NCBI RefSeq assembly: GCF_004151245.1
Contig: NZ_JUIW01000008.1
Span: forward strand, 186,001-250,000
DNA: 64,000 nt
Source of the DNA: Flavobacterium beibuense
GTDB lineage: Bacteria; Bacteroidota; Bacteroidia; Flavobacteriales; Flavobacteriaceae
Direction: 5' to 3'
Shown here: piece after piece, positions 17,576 through 26,289 of the stretch
Numbering within the stretch: the stretch's first letter is position 1
Layout: each line of letters starts with the position of its first letter
Program-made: the position numbers and the translations under genes
The notes under the pieces: model-generated
The model's input: the letters and a program-made list of their open reading frames with translations, nothing else
The model's database searches: none
Told to the model about the DNA's origin: nothing

Positions 17576-18421
17576 ATGAAAAAATTTATATACGGTATTT
17601 TAAGTTTGGCAGCTATTTCTTTAGCTAGTTGTGATTATCACGACCCAAACGACGGTAAATTTGGAGGTGAATCTTCTGCAGGATGGGTTGAATTTGAAGA
17701 AGATGGTGTAAGCTATCTTAGTGTAGTTCAAGGTTCAGGGTCTACAGTAGAAGCTACTATCCCGGTTGTTATCAAGAGCGTTGACTTAATTGACTTAAAT
17801 AATGATCTTGTTTCTAATAACCCAGTAAACAATGGATTAACAGTTTATTATACAATTGAAGATATAGATGGTTCTTCAGCTTATTTAAACGCTTCAGGAT
17901 CTGTTTATATTCCTAAAGGAGAGTTAAGTGCTAATATCGCTTTTACAGTTCCTGCGTCTGCTCAGGTTTCTTGTACAGAGTTTAAAGTAACATTAACTTC
18001 TACAAGTAATTCTAACGTTTCTGTTGGTTTTGAGGAAAATAACATTGTTTCTCAAACTTTTGTTGTAGGTGCTTATGATTTAAATGCAATGGTAGGTACT
18101 TATAACGCTTTATTAGATGGTGAAGACCAGTATCAGTGTAATGTAACTTTAGGAGAAGAGCCAAACTCTTTAATCATTGGTGATATTTATGGTATTGCTC
18201 CTGGTTCTCAAACTACTATTTATGTTAATGAGGATGGGTCTATATCATTCCCTGATTACACAGATAACTTTTTATTCACTAACGGTGGTACAAGTATCTA
18301 TGTTGAAGGTTTTAACGGTCTTTCAACTTGTTTAAATGGTGGTACTATGGCTCTTAGCTTTAGATTAAGAACTACTACTACACTTTATGCTACTAATAGT
18401 CTTGTACTAACTAAGCAATAA
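17576..18421 (+). CDS. Second SusCD-associated lipoprotein
   Basis: 281 residues, lipobox Cys at C19 (LASCDYHDPNDG). The architecture parallels the preceding gene: an N-terminal sandwich ending in IPKGELSANIAFTVPASAQVSCTEFKVTLTST, then a domain starting AMVGTYNALLDGEDQYQCNVTL. It is the last gene of the susCD operon, followed by a strong terminator. Probably a surface ligand-binding accessory protein; no specific family is certain. Confidence 0.7.
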   Translation: MKKFIYGILSLAAISLASCDYHDPNDGKFGGESSAGWVEFEEDGVSYLSVVQGSGSTVEATIPVVIKSVDLIDLNNDLVSNNPVNNGLTVYYTIEDIDGSSAYLNASGSVYIPKGELSANIAFTVPASAQVSCTEFKVTLTSTSNSNVSVGFEENNIVSQTFVVGAYDLNAMVGTYNALLDGEDQYQCNVTLGEEPNSLIIGDIYGIAPGSQTTIYVNEDGSISFPDYTDNFLFTNGGTSIYVEGFNGLSTCLNGGTMALSFRLRTTTTLYATNSLVLTKQ

Positions 18422-18443
18422 TATTATATTTTATATATAATTT

Positions 18444-18470
18444 AAAAACCCGCTGTTAAGCGGGTTTTTT
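18444..18470 (+). terminator. Terminator of the susCD operon
   Basis: AAAAACCCGCT / AGCGGGTTTTT with a GTTA loop and T-tail. Confidence 0.92.
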
Positions 18471-18477
18471 TATATGT

Positions 18478-18504
18478 TTGTTTAAAGCTAAAAAATTATC
18501 TTTG
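18478..18504 (+). promoter_or_regulatory. Promoter of the putative porin gene
   Basis: TTG (18478-18480), a 16-base spacer (one base under the usual range) and exact TATCTTTG (18497-18504). Leader of about 13 bases. Confidence 0.45.
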
Positions 18505-18523
18505 TCCAAATTATCAAAGCCCG

Positions 18524-20491
18524 ATGCTAAAGAAGTTTATTATTTTTTATATGTTGCTTTTTCCTGTTGTGTTGTTTTCACAAATAAACAATAAGAAAGG
18601 ATTAAGATCTGCTGGTAATACTACATCTGAAAATAAGATGCAGACGTCTGATAGTAATGCCGATTTAAAGCGAGGGGCTAAGAAGGAAAAGGATACAATT
18701 GCTACTGTTGACATGTATAAAATTATAACACTGGATAGGGATACTACCTATGTTGATACATCACTAACAGTACAAAATGATTATAAAGTTAATTATCTTA
18801 GAAAAGATAATTTCGGCTTACTGCAGTTCCCTAATATAGGACAAACCTATAATATTCTTGACTATGGATTGGTAGATCATAACCCGTTTCCTGAGTTTGG
18901 TTTTAAAGCTAAACATGCGGCTTATATGGAGGTAAATGATATTAACTATTATAATGTTCCTACTCCTTATACTGATTTGTTTTACAGGTCGGTACTGTCT
19001 CAGGGACAGATGCTGGATGCATTTATTACTTTAAATACTTCTGAAAATCTAAACTTTGCAGTAGCCTATAAAGGTTTACGCTCTATAGGTAAATATGTAA
19101 ACTCTATTTCCAGTAATGGTAACTTCAGGTTTATTACAAGTTATAATACAAAAGACAAAAGATATAACTTAAAACTTCATGTAACAGCTCAGGATATATC
19201 CAATCAGGAGAATGGAGGTATTATAGATACTAATCTTTTTGAGAGCGGTGATGCACTTTACACTGATAGAGAAAGGTTAGAGGTGTATTTTCAGGATGCT
19301 TCTTCTTTGCTTAAGGGTAATAGGTATTTTGTTGACCATACCTTTAGATTAAGTAAAAGCAATCCTAATAGTATACTGTTGCATCATCAGTTTAACTATG
19401 AGAATAAATCGTTTACATATACCCAGCCAACTGCGAGTGCAAGGTTTGGTCCGTGGTATACCTCAAATGTAAACAATAAAACCAGATACAACAGAATGTA
19501 TAATATGGTAGGTGCAGCCTATACAAATGATAATATAGGTACACTTGAGTTTTATGTTGAAGACTATACATATAACTATTACTATAACAGAGTTATATTG
19601 GGAGATAACTTTGTACCCAATTTATTAAATGACAGGATTGATACTTATGGTGCAAGATATACTTATCAAAAAGGTAAGCTTAAAGGATCGGTACTTTTCT
19701 CAAATTCTATAACAGATCAGTCGTTGGCTAATATACAGGCTTCTGCCAGATATAGGTTTAACGATGAAAATGAGCTTAGCTTTAGGTACCAGAACATGAA
19801 CAAGCTTCCTGATTTAAACTATAGACTTTACCAGAGCAGTTATGTGGAATACAACTGGTATAATGAGCTAAAGAATGAAAAAATAAACAACTTTGAGTTT
19901 GAAGCTAAAACCAAGTGGCTCACTGCTTCTATGCAGTATACAGTATTAAAAGATAAATTGTATTTTGAAAGGCTTGATGTAGCTTATGATTCGGATGATG
20001 TTGAACCTTTGATTGTAAAACCTGCTCAGTTTGATGGTACAATTAATTACTTTTCGGTAAAAGCATCAAAGGATATTAAGTTTGGTAAGTTTGGACTTGA
20101 TAACACACTCCTTTATCAAAGTGTTTCACAAAGCGATGCGATTTTAAATGTACCGGACTTTACTACCAGAAATACCCTTTATTTTTCAGAATACCTGTTT
20201 AAAAAAGCATTGTTTGTCCAGACAGGAGTAACATTCCAGTATTTTACAAAATACTATATGAATGGTTATAATCCGCTTTTGGGAGAGTTTTATGTTCAGG
20301 ATGAAAAGAAGATAGGCGACTTTCCTTTAATGGATTTCTTTATCAATGCAAAAGTAAAACAGTTTAGGGTGTTCCTTAAGGCAGAACATTTTAATTCTTC
20401 TTTTTCAGGGTATAACTATTATTCGGCACCTACTTATCCTTATAAGGATTTTGTTATACGTTTTGGTGTTATCTGGGATTTCTTCTCTTAA
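18524..20491 (+). CDS. Putative outer-membrane porin (PF14121-like)
   Basis: 655 residues with a signal peptide ending VLFSQ. A polar, Lys/Asp-rich segment (about 22-70) precedes a conserved-looking NFGLLQFPNIGQTYNILDYG motif, followed by a long run of alternating beta strands with Tyr/Phe-rich turns to the C-terminal FVIRFGVIWDFFS. This matches the Bacteroidetes 'putative porin' family, located in the outer membrane; its solute is unknown. It has its own promoter, just after the susCD terminator, so it is not part of that operon. Confidence 0.8.
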   Translation: MLKKFIIFYMLLFPVVLFSQINNKKGLRSAGNTTSENKMQTSDSNADLKRGAKKEKDTIATVDMYKIITLDRDTTYVDTSLTVQNDYKVNYLRKDNFGLLQFPNIGQTYNILDYGLVDHNPFPEFGFKAKHAAYMEVNDINYYNVPTPYTDLFYRSVLSQGQMLDAFITLNTSENLNFAVAYKGLRSIGKYVNSISSNGNFRFITSYNTKDKRYNLKLHVTAQDISNQENGGIIDTNLFESGDALYTDRERLEVYFQDASSLLKGNRYFVDHTFRLSKSNPNSILLHHQFNYENKSFTYTQPTASARFGPWYTSNVNNKTRYNRMYNMVGAAYTNDNIGTLEFYVEDYTYNYYYNRVILGDNFVPNLLNDRIDTYGARYTYQKGKLKGSVLFSNSITDQSLANIQASARYRFNDENELSFRYQNMNKLPDLNYRLYQSSYVEYNWYNELKNEKINNFEFEAKTKWLTASMQYTVLKDKLYFERLDVAYDSDDVEPLIVKPAQFDGTINYFSVKASKDIKFGKFGLDNTLLYQSVSQSDAILNVPDFTTRNTLYFSEYLFKKALFVQTGVTFQYFTKYYMNGYNPLLGEFYVQDEKKIGDFPLMDFFINAKVKQFRVFLKAEHFNSSFSGYNYYSAPTYPYKDFVIRFGVIWDFFS

Positions 20492-20529
20492 GATTCTGTC
20501 ATTTAACTGTTTTTTTAAGCTTTATCTAA

Positions 20530-20552
20530 TATCTTTGTCCTCAAATTTGAGG
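20530..20552 (+). promoter_or_regulatory. -7 box plus 14-base palindrome before the CBS-domain PLP enzyme
   Basis: TATCTTTG (20530-20537) fits the -7 consensus. Two bases later comes the perfect palindrome CCTCAAATTTGAGG (20539-20552), placed over the expected transcription start. A repressor site is a reasonable guess. No TTG is found at the right distance upstream. Confidence 0.4.
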
Positions 20553-20569
20553 CAACATTTACTATTATA

Positions 20570-21931
20570 ATGAAATACGCAAAAAACATACTTGAAACCA
20601 TTGGTAATACACCTTTAGTAAAACTTAATAAACTGACTGAAGATATTGAAGCTTTGGTTTTGGCGAAAGTTGAAACTTTTAATCCGGGTAACTCGGTTAA
20701 GGACAGGATGGCTGTGAAAATGATAGAAGATGCAGAGGCTGACGGTCGTTTAAAACCGGGAGGTACTATTATTGAAGGTACTTCGGGAAATACAGGTATG
20801 GGACTTGCTTTAGCAGCGATTGTTAAAGGGTATAAGCTTATTTGTGTTATTTCAGACAAGCAGTCTAAAGAAAAAATGGATATTCTTAGAGCTGTTGGAG
20901 CCAAGGTTGTGGTTTGTCCTACCGATGTTGAACCAACCGACCCTCGTTCTTACTATTCGGTATCTAAAAGACTGGCACAAGAAACACCTAACGGATGGTA
21001 TGTTAACCAATATGATAATCCGTCTAACGCTGTTGCTCATTATGAGCAGACTGGTCCTGAGATTTGGGAACAGACGGAAGGTAAGATTACACATTTTGTA
21101 GTAGGGGTAGGTACCGGAGGTACTATATCGGGCGTTGCAAAATATTTAAAAGAGAAAAACCCTAATATCAAGATATGGGGTATTGATACTTATGGTTCAG
21201 TATTCAAAAAATACCATGAAACCGGAGTATTTGATGAGAATGAAATTTACTCTTATATCACAGAAGGTATAGGGGAGGATATATTACCTAAAAACGTAGA
21301 CTTCTCTTTAATTGACGGCTTTACTAAAGTGACCGATAAGGATGCGGCGGTTTATACCAGAAAATTGGCTCTTGAAGAAGGAATATTTGTAGGTAACTCT
21401 GCCGGGGCTGCTATAAAAGGCTTACTTCAGCTGAAAGAAAACTTTAAAAAAGACGATGTTGTTGTGGTATTATTCCATGATAGCGGCAGCCGTTATGTGG
21501 GTAAGATGTTTAACGACGACTGGATGCGTGAAAGAGGTTTCCTTGATGAGGAAATTACTAAAGCAGAGGATCTGATTAAAGATCATGCAGATAAACCACT
21601 TGTGGTGGTAAGAACCGAAGAATTGGTGTCGCATGCTATAGAGCGTTTACGTAAATACAAAATATCTCAAATCCCGGTTATAGATACTAATGGTTTTATA
21701 GGTTCGGTTGATGAGACTGATTTATTCAGGAGCTATGTGGAGGATAAGGATATAGCTGAAAAGCCAATCAGGGAGGTAATGGGTAAACCATATCCTGTAG
21801 TACAGGCCAATACTTCAATTGAGGAAGTGTCTAAGCTTATCAATAAGGACAATCAGGCAGTGTTGGTAGATTTAGGAAATGGTAAACACCATATTATAAC
21901 CAAGCATGATATCATAAGTTCGATAAAATAA
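20570..21931 (+). CDS. PLP-dependent cystathionine beta-synthase / cysteine synthase with two CBS domains
   Basis: 453 residues. The fold-type II core (1-330) has the PLP Lys K44 in NPGNSVKDRM, the substrate/PLP loop GTSGNTG at 70-76 and the phosphate-binding GVGTGGTISG. The C-terminal 120 residues hold two CBS motifs (EELVSHAIERLRKYKISQIPVID and REVMGKPYPVVQANTSIEEVSKL). This architecture is that of cystathionine beta-synthase, which condenses homocysteine with serine; bacterial versions may also act as cysteine synthase. The CBS pair probably binds an adenosyl ligand as regulator. Monocistronic, with its own -7 box and terminator. Confidence 0.88.
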   Translation: MKYAKNILETIGNTPLVKLNKLTEDIEALVLAKVETFNPGNSVKDRMAVKMIEDAEADGRLKPGGTIIEGTSGNTGMGLALAAIVKGYKLICVISDKQSKEKMDILRAVGAKVVVCPTDVEPTDPRSYYSVSKRLAQETPNGWYVNQYDNPSNAVAHYEQTGPEIWEQTEGKITHFVVGVGTGGTISGVAKYLKEKNPNIKIWGIDTYGSVFKKYHETGVFDENEIYSYITEGIGEDILPKNVDFSLIDGFTKVTDKDAAVYTRKLALEEGIFVGNSAGAAIKGLLQLKENFKKDDVVVVLFHDSGSRYVGKMFNDDWMRERGFLDEEITKAEDLIKDHADKPLVVVRTEELVSHAIERLRKYKISQIPVIDTNGFIGSVDETDLFRSYVEDKDIAEKPIREVMGKPYPVVQANTSIEEVSKLINKDNQAVLVDLGNGKHHIITKHDIISSIK

Positions 21932-21937
21932 TTTGAC

Positions 21938-21945
21938 TATATTTG
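21938..21945 (+). promoter_or_regulatory. -7 box abutting the CBS-enzyme terminator
   Basis: TATATTTG fits TANNTTTG exactly. Its last base touches the 5' arm of the terminator at 21946, so a transcript starting about seven bases downstream would begin inside that arm. It would serve the exonuclease at 21979. Confidence 0.4.
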
Positions 21946-21976
21946 AAAAGGGCCTTTATGGCTCTTTTCTTTTTTT
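21946..21976 (+). terminator. Terminator of the CBS-domain PLP enzyme
   Basis: AAAAGGGCC / GGCTCTTTT stem (one G-T pair), TTTAT loop and a long T-run. The T-run leads directly into the start codon of the next gene. Confidence 0.8.
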
Positions 21977-21978
21977 AT

Positions 21979-22491
21979 ATGAGTACGTTTACAGCCATAG
22001 ATTTTGAAACTGCAACCGGTTATGCACATAGTGCCTGTGCAGTAGGTATAGTAACTGTTGAAAATGGTGAAATAACCGAAGAATATTATACACTTATCCA
22101 GCCACCGGATAATGAATACTGGTACAGGAATATAATGGTACACGGTATAAAGCCTGTAGAGACTCTTGATATCCCAACTTTTGACGATATTTTTCCCGAA
22201 ATACAAAAAAGGCTTTACGGCAGGAAGATTGTAGCACACAATGAAGCTTTTGATAGAAATGTGCTGATAAAAACCATGAAATATTACGGGTTGTATTATG
22301 ACGAACTGGAGCTGGCTGATAAATGGGAGTGTACCTGTCGTATTTATAGGGCAAAGGGCTATAAGCCAGCTAATTTAAAATATTGTAGTGAGCGCAACGG
22401 TATAGAACTTAATCACCATGAAGCATTGTCTGATGCGAGGGCCTGCGCTAAACTTTATTTACTTCATAACAATCAGATAAAGCTTTTTTAA
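21979..22491 (+). CDS. DnaQ-like 3'-5' exonuclease
   Basis: 170 residues from the ATG at 21979; an earlier in-frame ATG lies inside the terminator hairpin. The DEDD exonuclease fold is clear: Exo I FTAIDFETATG with D8 and E10, Exo II AHNEAFDRNVL, Exo III HHEALSDARACAKL with the DEDDh histidine. Similar to PolC/DnaQ epsilon-like domains that proofread or trim single-stranded ends; the exact substrate is unknown. The start codon directly follows the T-run of the upstream terminator and no SD is present. Confidence 0.87.
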   Translation: MSTFTAIDFETATGYAHSACAVGIVTVENGEITEEYYTLIQPPDNEYWYRNIMVHGIKPVETLDIPTFDDIFPEIQKRLYGRKIVAHNEAFDRNVLIKTMKYYGLYYDELELADKWECTCRIYRAKGYKPANLKYCSERNGIELNHHEALSDARACAKLYLLHNNQIKLF

Positions 22492-22531
22492 GATTTTTCT
22501 TTACTTTAGGGGTTTGTAACCACACCCTAAA

Positions 22532-23803
22532 ATGAAAGAAGACTTCCTCCATTATTTATGGCAGTTCAAAAAGTTTGATCTGCTGAATATACATACCACC
22601 AAAGGAGAAAAAATAGAGATCCTGAATTCAGGACAATACCTGCAACAGGCGGGTCCTGATTTTTTTAATGCACAACTTATAATAGGTACACAAAAATGGG
22701 CAGGCAATGTAGAGATACATTTAAAGTCTTCCGATTGGTATGTGCATAATCATGAACGAGATGCCGCTTATGAGAATGTGGTGCTTCATGTGGTATGGGA
22801 ACATGATACAGAAATCTTTAGAAAGGATAATACTGAGATTCCGGTATTGCAATTAAAGGATTATACAGATAAAAGTCTTGTAGATAGTTACCGTTCGTTA
22901 ACCTCACCTAAAACCTGGATATATTGTGAAAAGGAGTTGGCTACGGTAAACAGTTTTGTTTTTGCCAACTGGAAAGAGAGATTGTTTTTTGAAAGGCTGG
23001 AAAGGAAATCTTTACCTGTGCTGGAGTTGGCAAAAGAAACGGCAAATGACTGGGAGGCTGTTTTGTTCTGTTTTTTGGCTAAGAATTTCGGATTAAATAC
23101 AAATGGAGAGATTTTTTATAAAATAGCAGGGTCAATTCCGTTTGCTATTATAAGGAAAGAAGGATTTGAAGCAGAAAATCTTGAAGCACTCTTTATGGGT
23201 AGGGCAGGACTACTTAAAGGAGATAAAGAGGATGTTTACTATAAAGAATTACAGACAAGGTACAATTACCTCTTTACCAAATACAGGTTTGAAGAAGTCC
23301 ATATAAACGAACTGCAGTTTTTTAAACTGCGCCCCGATAATTTTCCTACTATACGCCTGTCGCAATTAGCACAGTTATATCATTTGCATCAAAACCTTTT
23401 TTCTAAAATAATAGAAGCAGATTCTTTAAAAAGTATCCATGATATTTTAAAGATTCAGTCTGGAGACTATTGGCAAACCCATTACCAGTTTGATAAAGAA
23501 AGCACAAGAAAAAGAAAAACCCTTTCGTCATCATTTATAGACCTGCTGGTTATTAATACGGTTATTCCCTTTAAGTTTGCTTACAATAAGCATGTAGGTA
23601 AAGAATCAGACGAGGGGATGATTGCCTTACTTCAGGAAATAGCACCTGAAAAGAATGCTGTTATCGATAAGTTTAAATACTATAAGGTTCCCGTGGAATC
23701 GGCATACGATAGTCAGTCTTTATTACAATTAAGGAATGAATACTGCGCTCATAAAAAATGTATGCAGTGCGCTTTAGGGTTAGAGCTTATTAAAAGCTTA
23801 TAA
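22532..23803 (+). CDS. DUF2851 family protein
   Basis: 423 residues, conserved across Bacteroidetes. The N-terminus (FLHYLWQFKKFD, QQAGPDFFNAQLIIGTQKWAGNVEIHLKSSDWYVHNHE) has the DUF2851 pattern and resembles a nuclease-like core (acidic and Lys positions in NVEIHLKSSDW). The C-terminus has a CAHKKCMQC cysteine motif. Biochemical function is unknown; nucleic-acid processing is only a suggestion. Ends 40 bases before the PspC gene. Confidence 0.85.
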   Translation: MKEDFLHYLWQFKKFDLLNIHTTKGEKIEILNSGQYLQQAGPDFFNAQLIIGTQKWAGNVEIHLKSSDWYVHNHERDAAYENVVLHVVWEHDTEIFRKDNTEIPVLQLKDYTDKSLVDSYRSLTSPKTWIYCEKELATVNSFVFANWKERLFFERLERKSLPVLELAKETANDWEAVLFCFLAKNFGLNTNGEIFYKIAGSIPFAIIRKEGFEAENLEALFMGRAGLLKGDKEDVYYKELQTRYNYLFTKYRFEEVHINELQFFKLRPDNFPTIRLSQLAQLYHLHQNLFSKIIEADSLKSIHDILKIQSGDYWQTHYQFDKESTRKRKTLSSSFIDLLVINTVIPFKFAYNKHVGKESDEGMIALLQEIAPEKNAVIDKFKYYKVPVESAYDSQSLLQLRNEYCAHKKCMQCALGLELIKSL

Positions 23804-23843
23804 TACTAACTTTTTGTTTAAATTTGGACTTCAAATTCTATTT

Positions 23844-24071
23844 ATGTCATTTGTAACAAACATCAGGCACTTTTTTGAAAGACACGGTTTTCGTGTGTCA
23901 GCCCGTCTGGCCGACAGGCTGGGTATGCGTGCTACAAACGTAAGACTGTTCTTTATATATATATCCTTTGTAACTGTTGGGTTATGGTTTGGGGTATATC
24001 TTACGCTTGCCTTCTGGCTTCGCTTAAAAGATGCTGTTTATACCAAACGCAGTTCGGTATTCGATTTATAA
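23844..24071 (+). CDS. PspC-domain membrane protein
   Basis: 75 residues from the ATG at 23844, preferred over 23814 because the family core begins near FVTNIRHFFERHGFRVSARLADRLGM. One long transmembrane segment at about 34-56 (VRLFFIYISFVTVGLWFGVYLTLAFWL). PspC proteins act in envelope-stress signalling; this short stand-alone form is common in Bacteroidetes. A TAAATTTG box at 23819-23826 could be its -7 element. Confidence 0.8.
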   Translation: MSFVTNIRHFFERHGFRVSARLADRLGMRATNVRLFFIYISFVTVGLWFGVYLTLAFWLRLKDAVYTKRSSVFDL

Positions 24072-24092
24072 ACTTCTTATACATTCTTAAGA

Positions 24093-24971
24093 ATGAAAAA
24101 ACCTTTCGGATTCTTTTTGCGTTTTACTAAAGGGCAACGAAAGGGTGTTATGGCTTTACTGTTTCTGATTATCATTTTTCAGGCAGGCTATTTTATATTC
24201 ACATCATTTGGTTTTTCGGGTAATAAAGAGATTTCTCCTGAAGAGGCAGAATGGTTATCTCATCAGGAAGAAATTGACAGGCTTAAAGAAGCGAAGTCTG
24301 TTAAGAAAGATACTATCTTTCCTTTTAATCCTAATTTCATTTCCGACTATAAAGCGTATATACTTGGGCTGAATGAAGTACAGCTTGATAAACTGACCGT
24401 ATTTAGAAAAACAGGAGCTTATGTTAACTCTCCCGAAGAGTTTAAGGAAGTTACCGGTATACATGATACTTTATTACTAAAGCTAAAACCTTACTTCCGC
24501 TTTTCTGAAAAACCTGACATTATGGTAAGTAAGGGAGAGGCAAAACAAAAACCTGTAAAAGAAGAAAGGATTAAAGTAATAGATATTAATGCTGCAACCA
24601 GCGAACAACTGCAGAGTGTTTATGGGATAGGACCTTATTATGCCAAGTGTATTCTTGAAAAAAGGGAGCAGCTTGGCGGTTATGTGAATATGAATCAGCT
24701 TGATGATTTTGATGATGTTCCCTCTGATGCTTTACTTCTTATAGGGGATAAGTTCGCAGTGCTTCATGAACCGATAGTAAAAACTATAAATGTAAATACG
24801 GCTTCTTTACATCAACTTTCAAGATTTCCTTATTTTAATAAAGATTTAGCCAGAGCAATTATTACCCAACGCAGCATGTTAGGAAATTTTTCTAAAATTG
24901 AGGATTTGTTAGAAATAAATGGTTTTCCTGTTGAAAAAGAAAAAATAATTGCCTTATATTTGGAATTCTAA
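24093..24971 (+). CDS. ComEA-like helix-hairpin-helix protein
   Basis: 292 residues. An N-terminal membrane anchor (about 18-39) and a charged linker are followed by at least two HhH repeats: IDINAATSEQLQSVYGIGPYYAKCILEKRE and INVNTASLHQLSRFPYFNKDLARAIITQR. ComEA-type HhH proteins bind double-stranded DNA without sequence specificity during DNA uptake. Here a membrane-tethered DNA-binding protein is likely, but a role in competence is not shown. It lies 21 bases after the PspC gene and 14 before the acyl-CoA dehydrogenase. Confidence 0.85.
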   Translation: MKKPFGFFLRFTKGQRKGVMALLFLIIIFQAGYFIFTSFGFSGNKEISPEEAEWLSHQEEIDRLKEAKSVKKDTIFPFNPNFISDYKAYILGLNEVQLDKLTVFRKTGAYVNSPEEFKEVTGIHDTLLLKLKPYFRFSEKPDIMVSKGEAKQKPVKEERIKVIDINAATSEQLQSVYGIGPYYAKCILEKREQLGGYVNMNQLDDFDDVPSDALLLIGDKFAVLHEPIVKTINVNTASLHQLSRFPYFNKDLARAIITQRSMLGNFSKIEDLLEINGFPVEKEKIIALYLEF

Positions 24972-24985
24972 AAAAAATAGTCAAA

Positions 24986-26128
24986 ATGAATTTCGAATAT
25001 AGCGAAACCCAAAAAATGATTGCTGACTCCATTAAGGATTTTGCAGATCAGCATATACGTCCTAATATTATGGAATGGGACGAAAAACAACACTTTCCGG
25101 TAGACCTTTTTAAGAAACTTGGCGAAATGGGATATATGGGAGTTCTTGTTCCGGAAGAATATGGAGGAACAGGGCTTGGTTATCATGAATATATTACTGT
25201 TGTAGAAGAAATATCTAAGGTAGACCCTTCAATAGGTTTATCGGTAGCGGCACATAACTCGTTATGTACAAATCATATCCTTACTTTTGGTAATGAGGAG
25301 CAAAAAAAGAGATGGATTCCTAAACTGGCAACTGCCGTGCATATAGGTGCATGGGGGTTAACGGAACACAATACAGGATCTGATGCAGGGGGTATGAATA
25401 CTACTGCTGTAAAAGACGGAGACCACTGGGTTGTTAACGGTGCTAAGAACTTTATTACGCATGCTAAATCGGGTGATATAGCTGTGGTTATTGTTCGTAC
25501 GGGAGAAAAAGGTGATTCTAAAGGTATGACTGCTTTTGTATTTGAAAAAGGCATGCCTGGTTTTACAAGTGGTAAAAAAGAAGACAAGTTAGGTATGCGT
25601 GCCAGCGAAACTGCAGAGCTTATTTTTGATAACTGCCGTGTTCCGGATGCAAACAGATTAGGTGAAGTAGGAGATGGTTTTGTTCAGGCGATGAAGGTTC
25701 TTGACGGAGGTAGGATTTCTATCGGTGCGTTATCGTTAGGTATAGCAAAAGGAGCTTATGAAGCTGCTCTTAAATATTCTAAAGAGCGTTATCAGTTTGG
25801 TCAGCCTATCAGTAGTTTCCAGGGTATTGCTTTTAAGCTTGCCGATATGGCTACAGAAATTGAGGCATCTGAATTACTACTTCACAAAGCGGCTTATCTT
25901 AAGAATAACAATAAAAAAATGACCGTTGCGGGAGCAATGGGTAAAATGTATTCATCTGAAGTATGTGTAAGGGTTTCTAATGAAGCGGTACAGATACATG
26001 GAGGGTATGGCTATACTAAAGATTACCCAGTTGAGAAGTTTTACAGAGACTCCAAATTATGTACTATAGGTGAAGGAACAACTGAAATCCAGAAACTTGT
26101 AATATCACGGAACATATTAAAAGACTAA
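24986..26128 (+). CDS. Acyl-CoA dehydrogenase
   Basis: FAD-dependent alpha,beta-dehydrogenation of acyl-CoA in fatty-acid or branched-chain amino-acid breakdown. 380 residues, standard length. N-terminal helical domain, middle beta domain with WGLTEHNTGSDAGGM and the C-terminal domain with IHGGYGYTKDYPVEKFYRD. The catalytic Glu is E363 in GEGTTEIQ. It is closest to the short/branched-chain (butyryl-CoA) type, but chain length cannot be decided. Strong terminator downstream. Confidence 0.93.
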   Translation: MNFEYSETQKMIADSIKDFADQHIRPNIMEWDEKQHFPVDLFKKLGEMGYMGVLVPEEYGGTGLGYHEYITVVEEISKVDPSIGLSVAAHNSLCTNHILTFGNEEQKKRWIPKLATAVHIGAWGLTEHNTGSDAGGMNTTAVKDGDHWVVNGAKNFITHAKSGDIAVVIVRTGEKGDSKGMTAFVFEKGMPGFTSGKKEDKLGMRASETAELIFDNCRVPDANRLGEVGDGFVQAMKVLDGGRISIGALSLGIAKGAYEAALKYSKERYQFGQPISSFQGIAFKLADMATEIEASELLLHKAAYLKNNNKKMTVAGAMGKMYSSEVCVRVSNEAVQIHGGYGYTKDYPVEKFYRDSKLCTIGEGTTEIQKLVISRNILKD

Positions 26129-26151
26129 TTATTTATAATTTAAATAATTGT

Positions 26152-26184
26152 AAAAGAGCAACTTATATAGGTTGCTCTTTTTTT
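26152..26184 (+). terminator. Terminator of the acyl-CoA dehydrogenase gene
   Basis: AAAGAGCAAC / GTTGCTCTTT stem with an AT-rich loop and a T-run. Confidence 0.88.
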
Positions 26185-26196
26185 ATTAAACTTATC

Positions 26197-26218
26197 AACA
26201 TTACAACGTTGTAGTGTT
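26197..26218 (+). promoter_or_regulatory. Candidate operator upstream of the alpha-amylase
   Basis: A 22-base near-perfect inverted repeat: arm AACATTACAAC pairs with the second arm with one mismatch, centred on CG (core TACAACGTTGTA). A central CG in a 14-22 base palindrome is typical of LacI-family operators, which often control starch and maltose genes. It lies 11 bases before the predicted -33 box. Confidence 0.45.
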
Positions 26219-26228
26219 AAAATATTTT

Positions 26229-26259
26229 TTGATTTCGTAAAATGAAGGGGTTATATATG
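26229..26259 (+). promoter_or_regulatory. Candidate alpha-amylase promoter
   Basis: TTG (26229-26231), a 20-base spacer and TATATATG (26252-26259), one mismatch from TANNTTTG. Leader of about 25 bases. Confidence 0.35.
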
Positions 26260-26289
26260 TAGATTAAATAAAATTTAACCCTTTTAATT

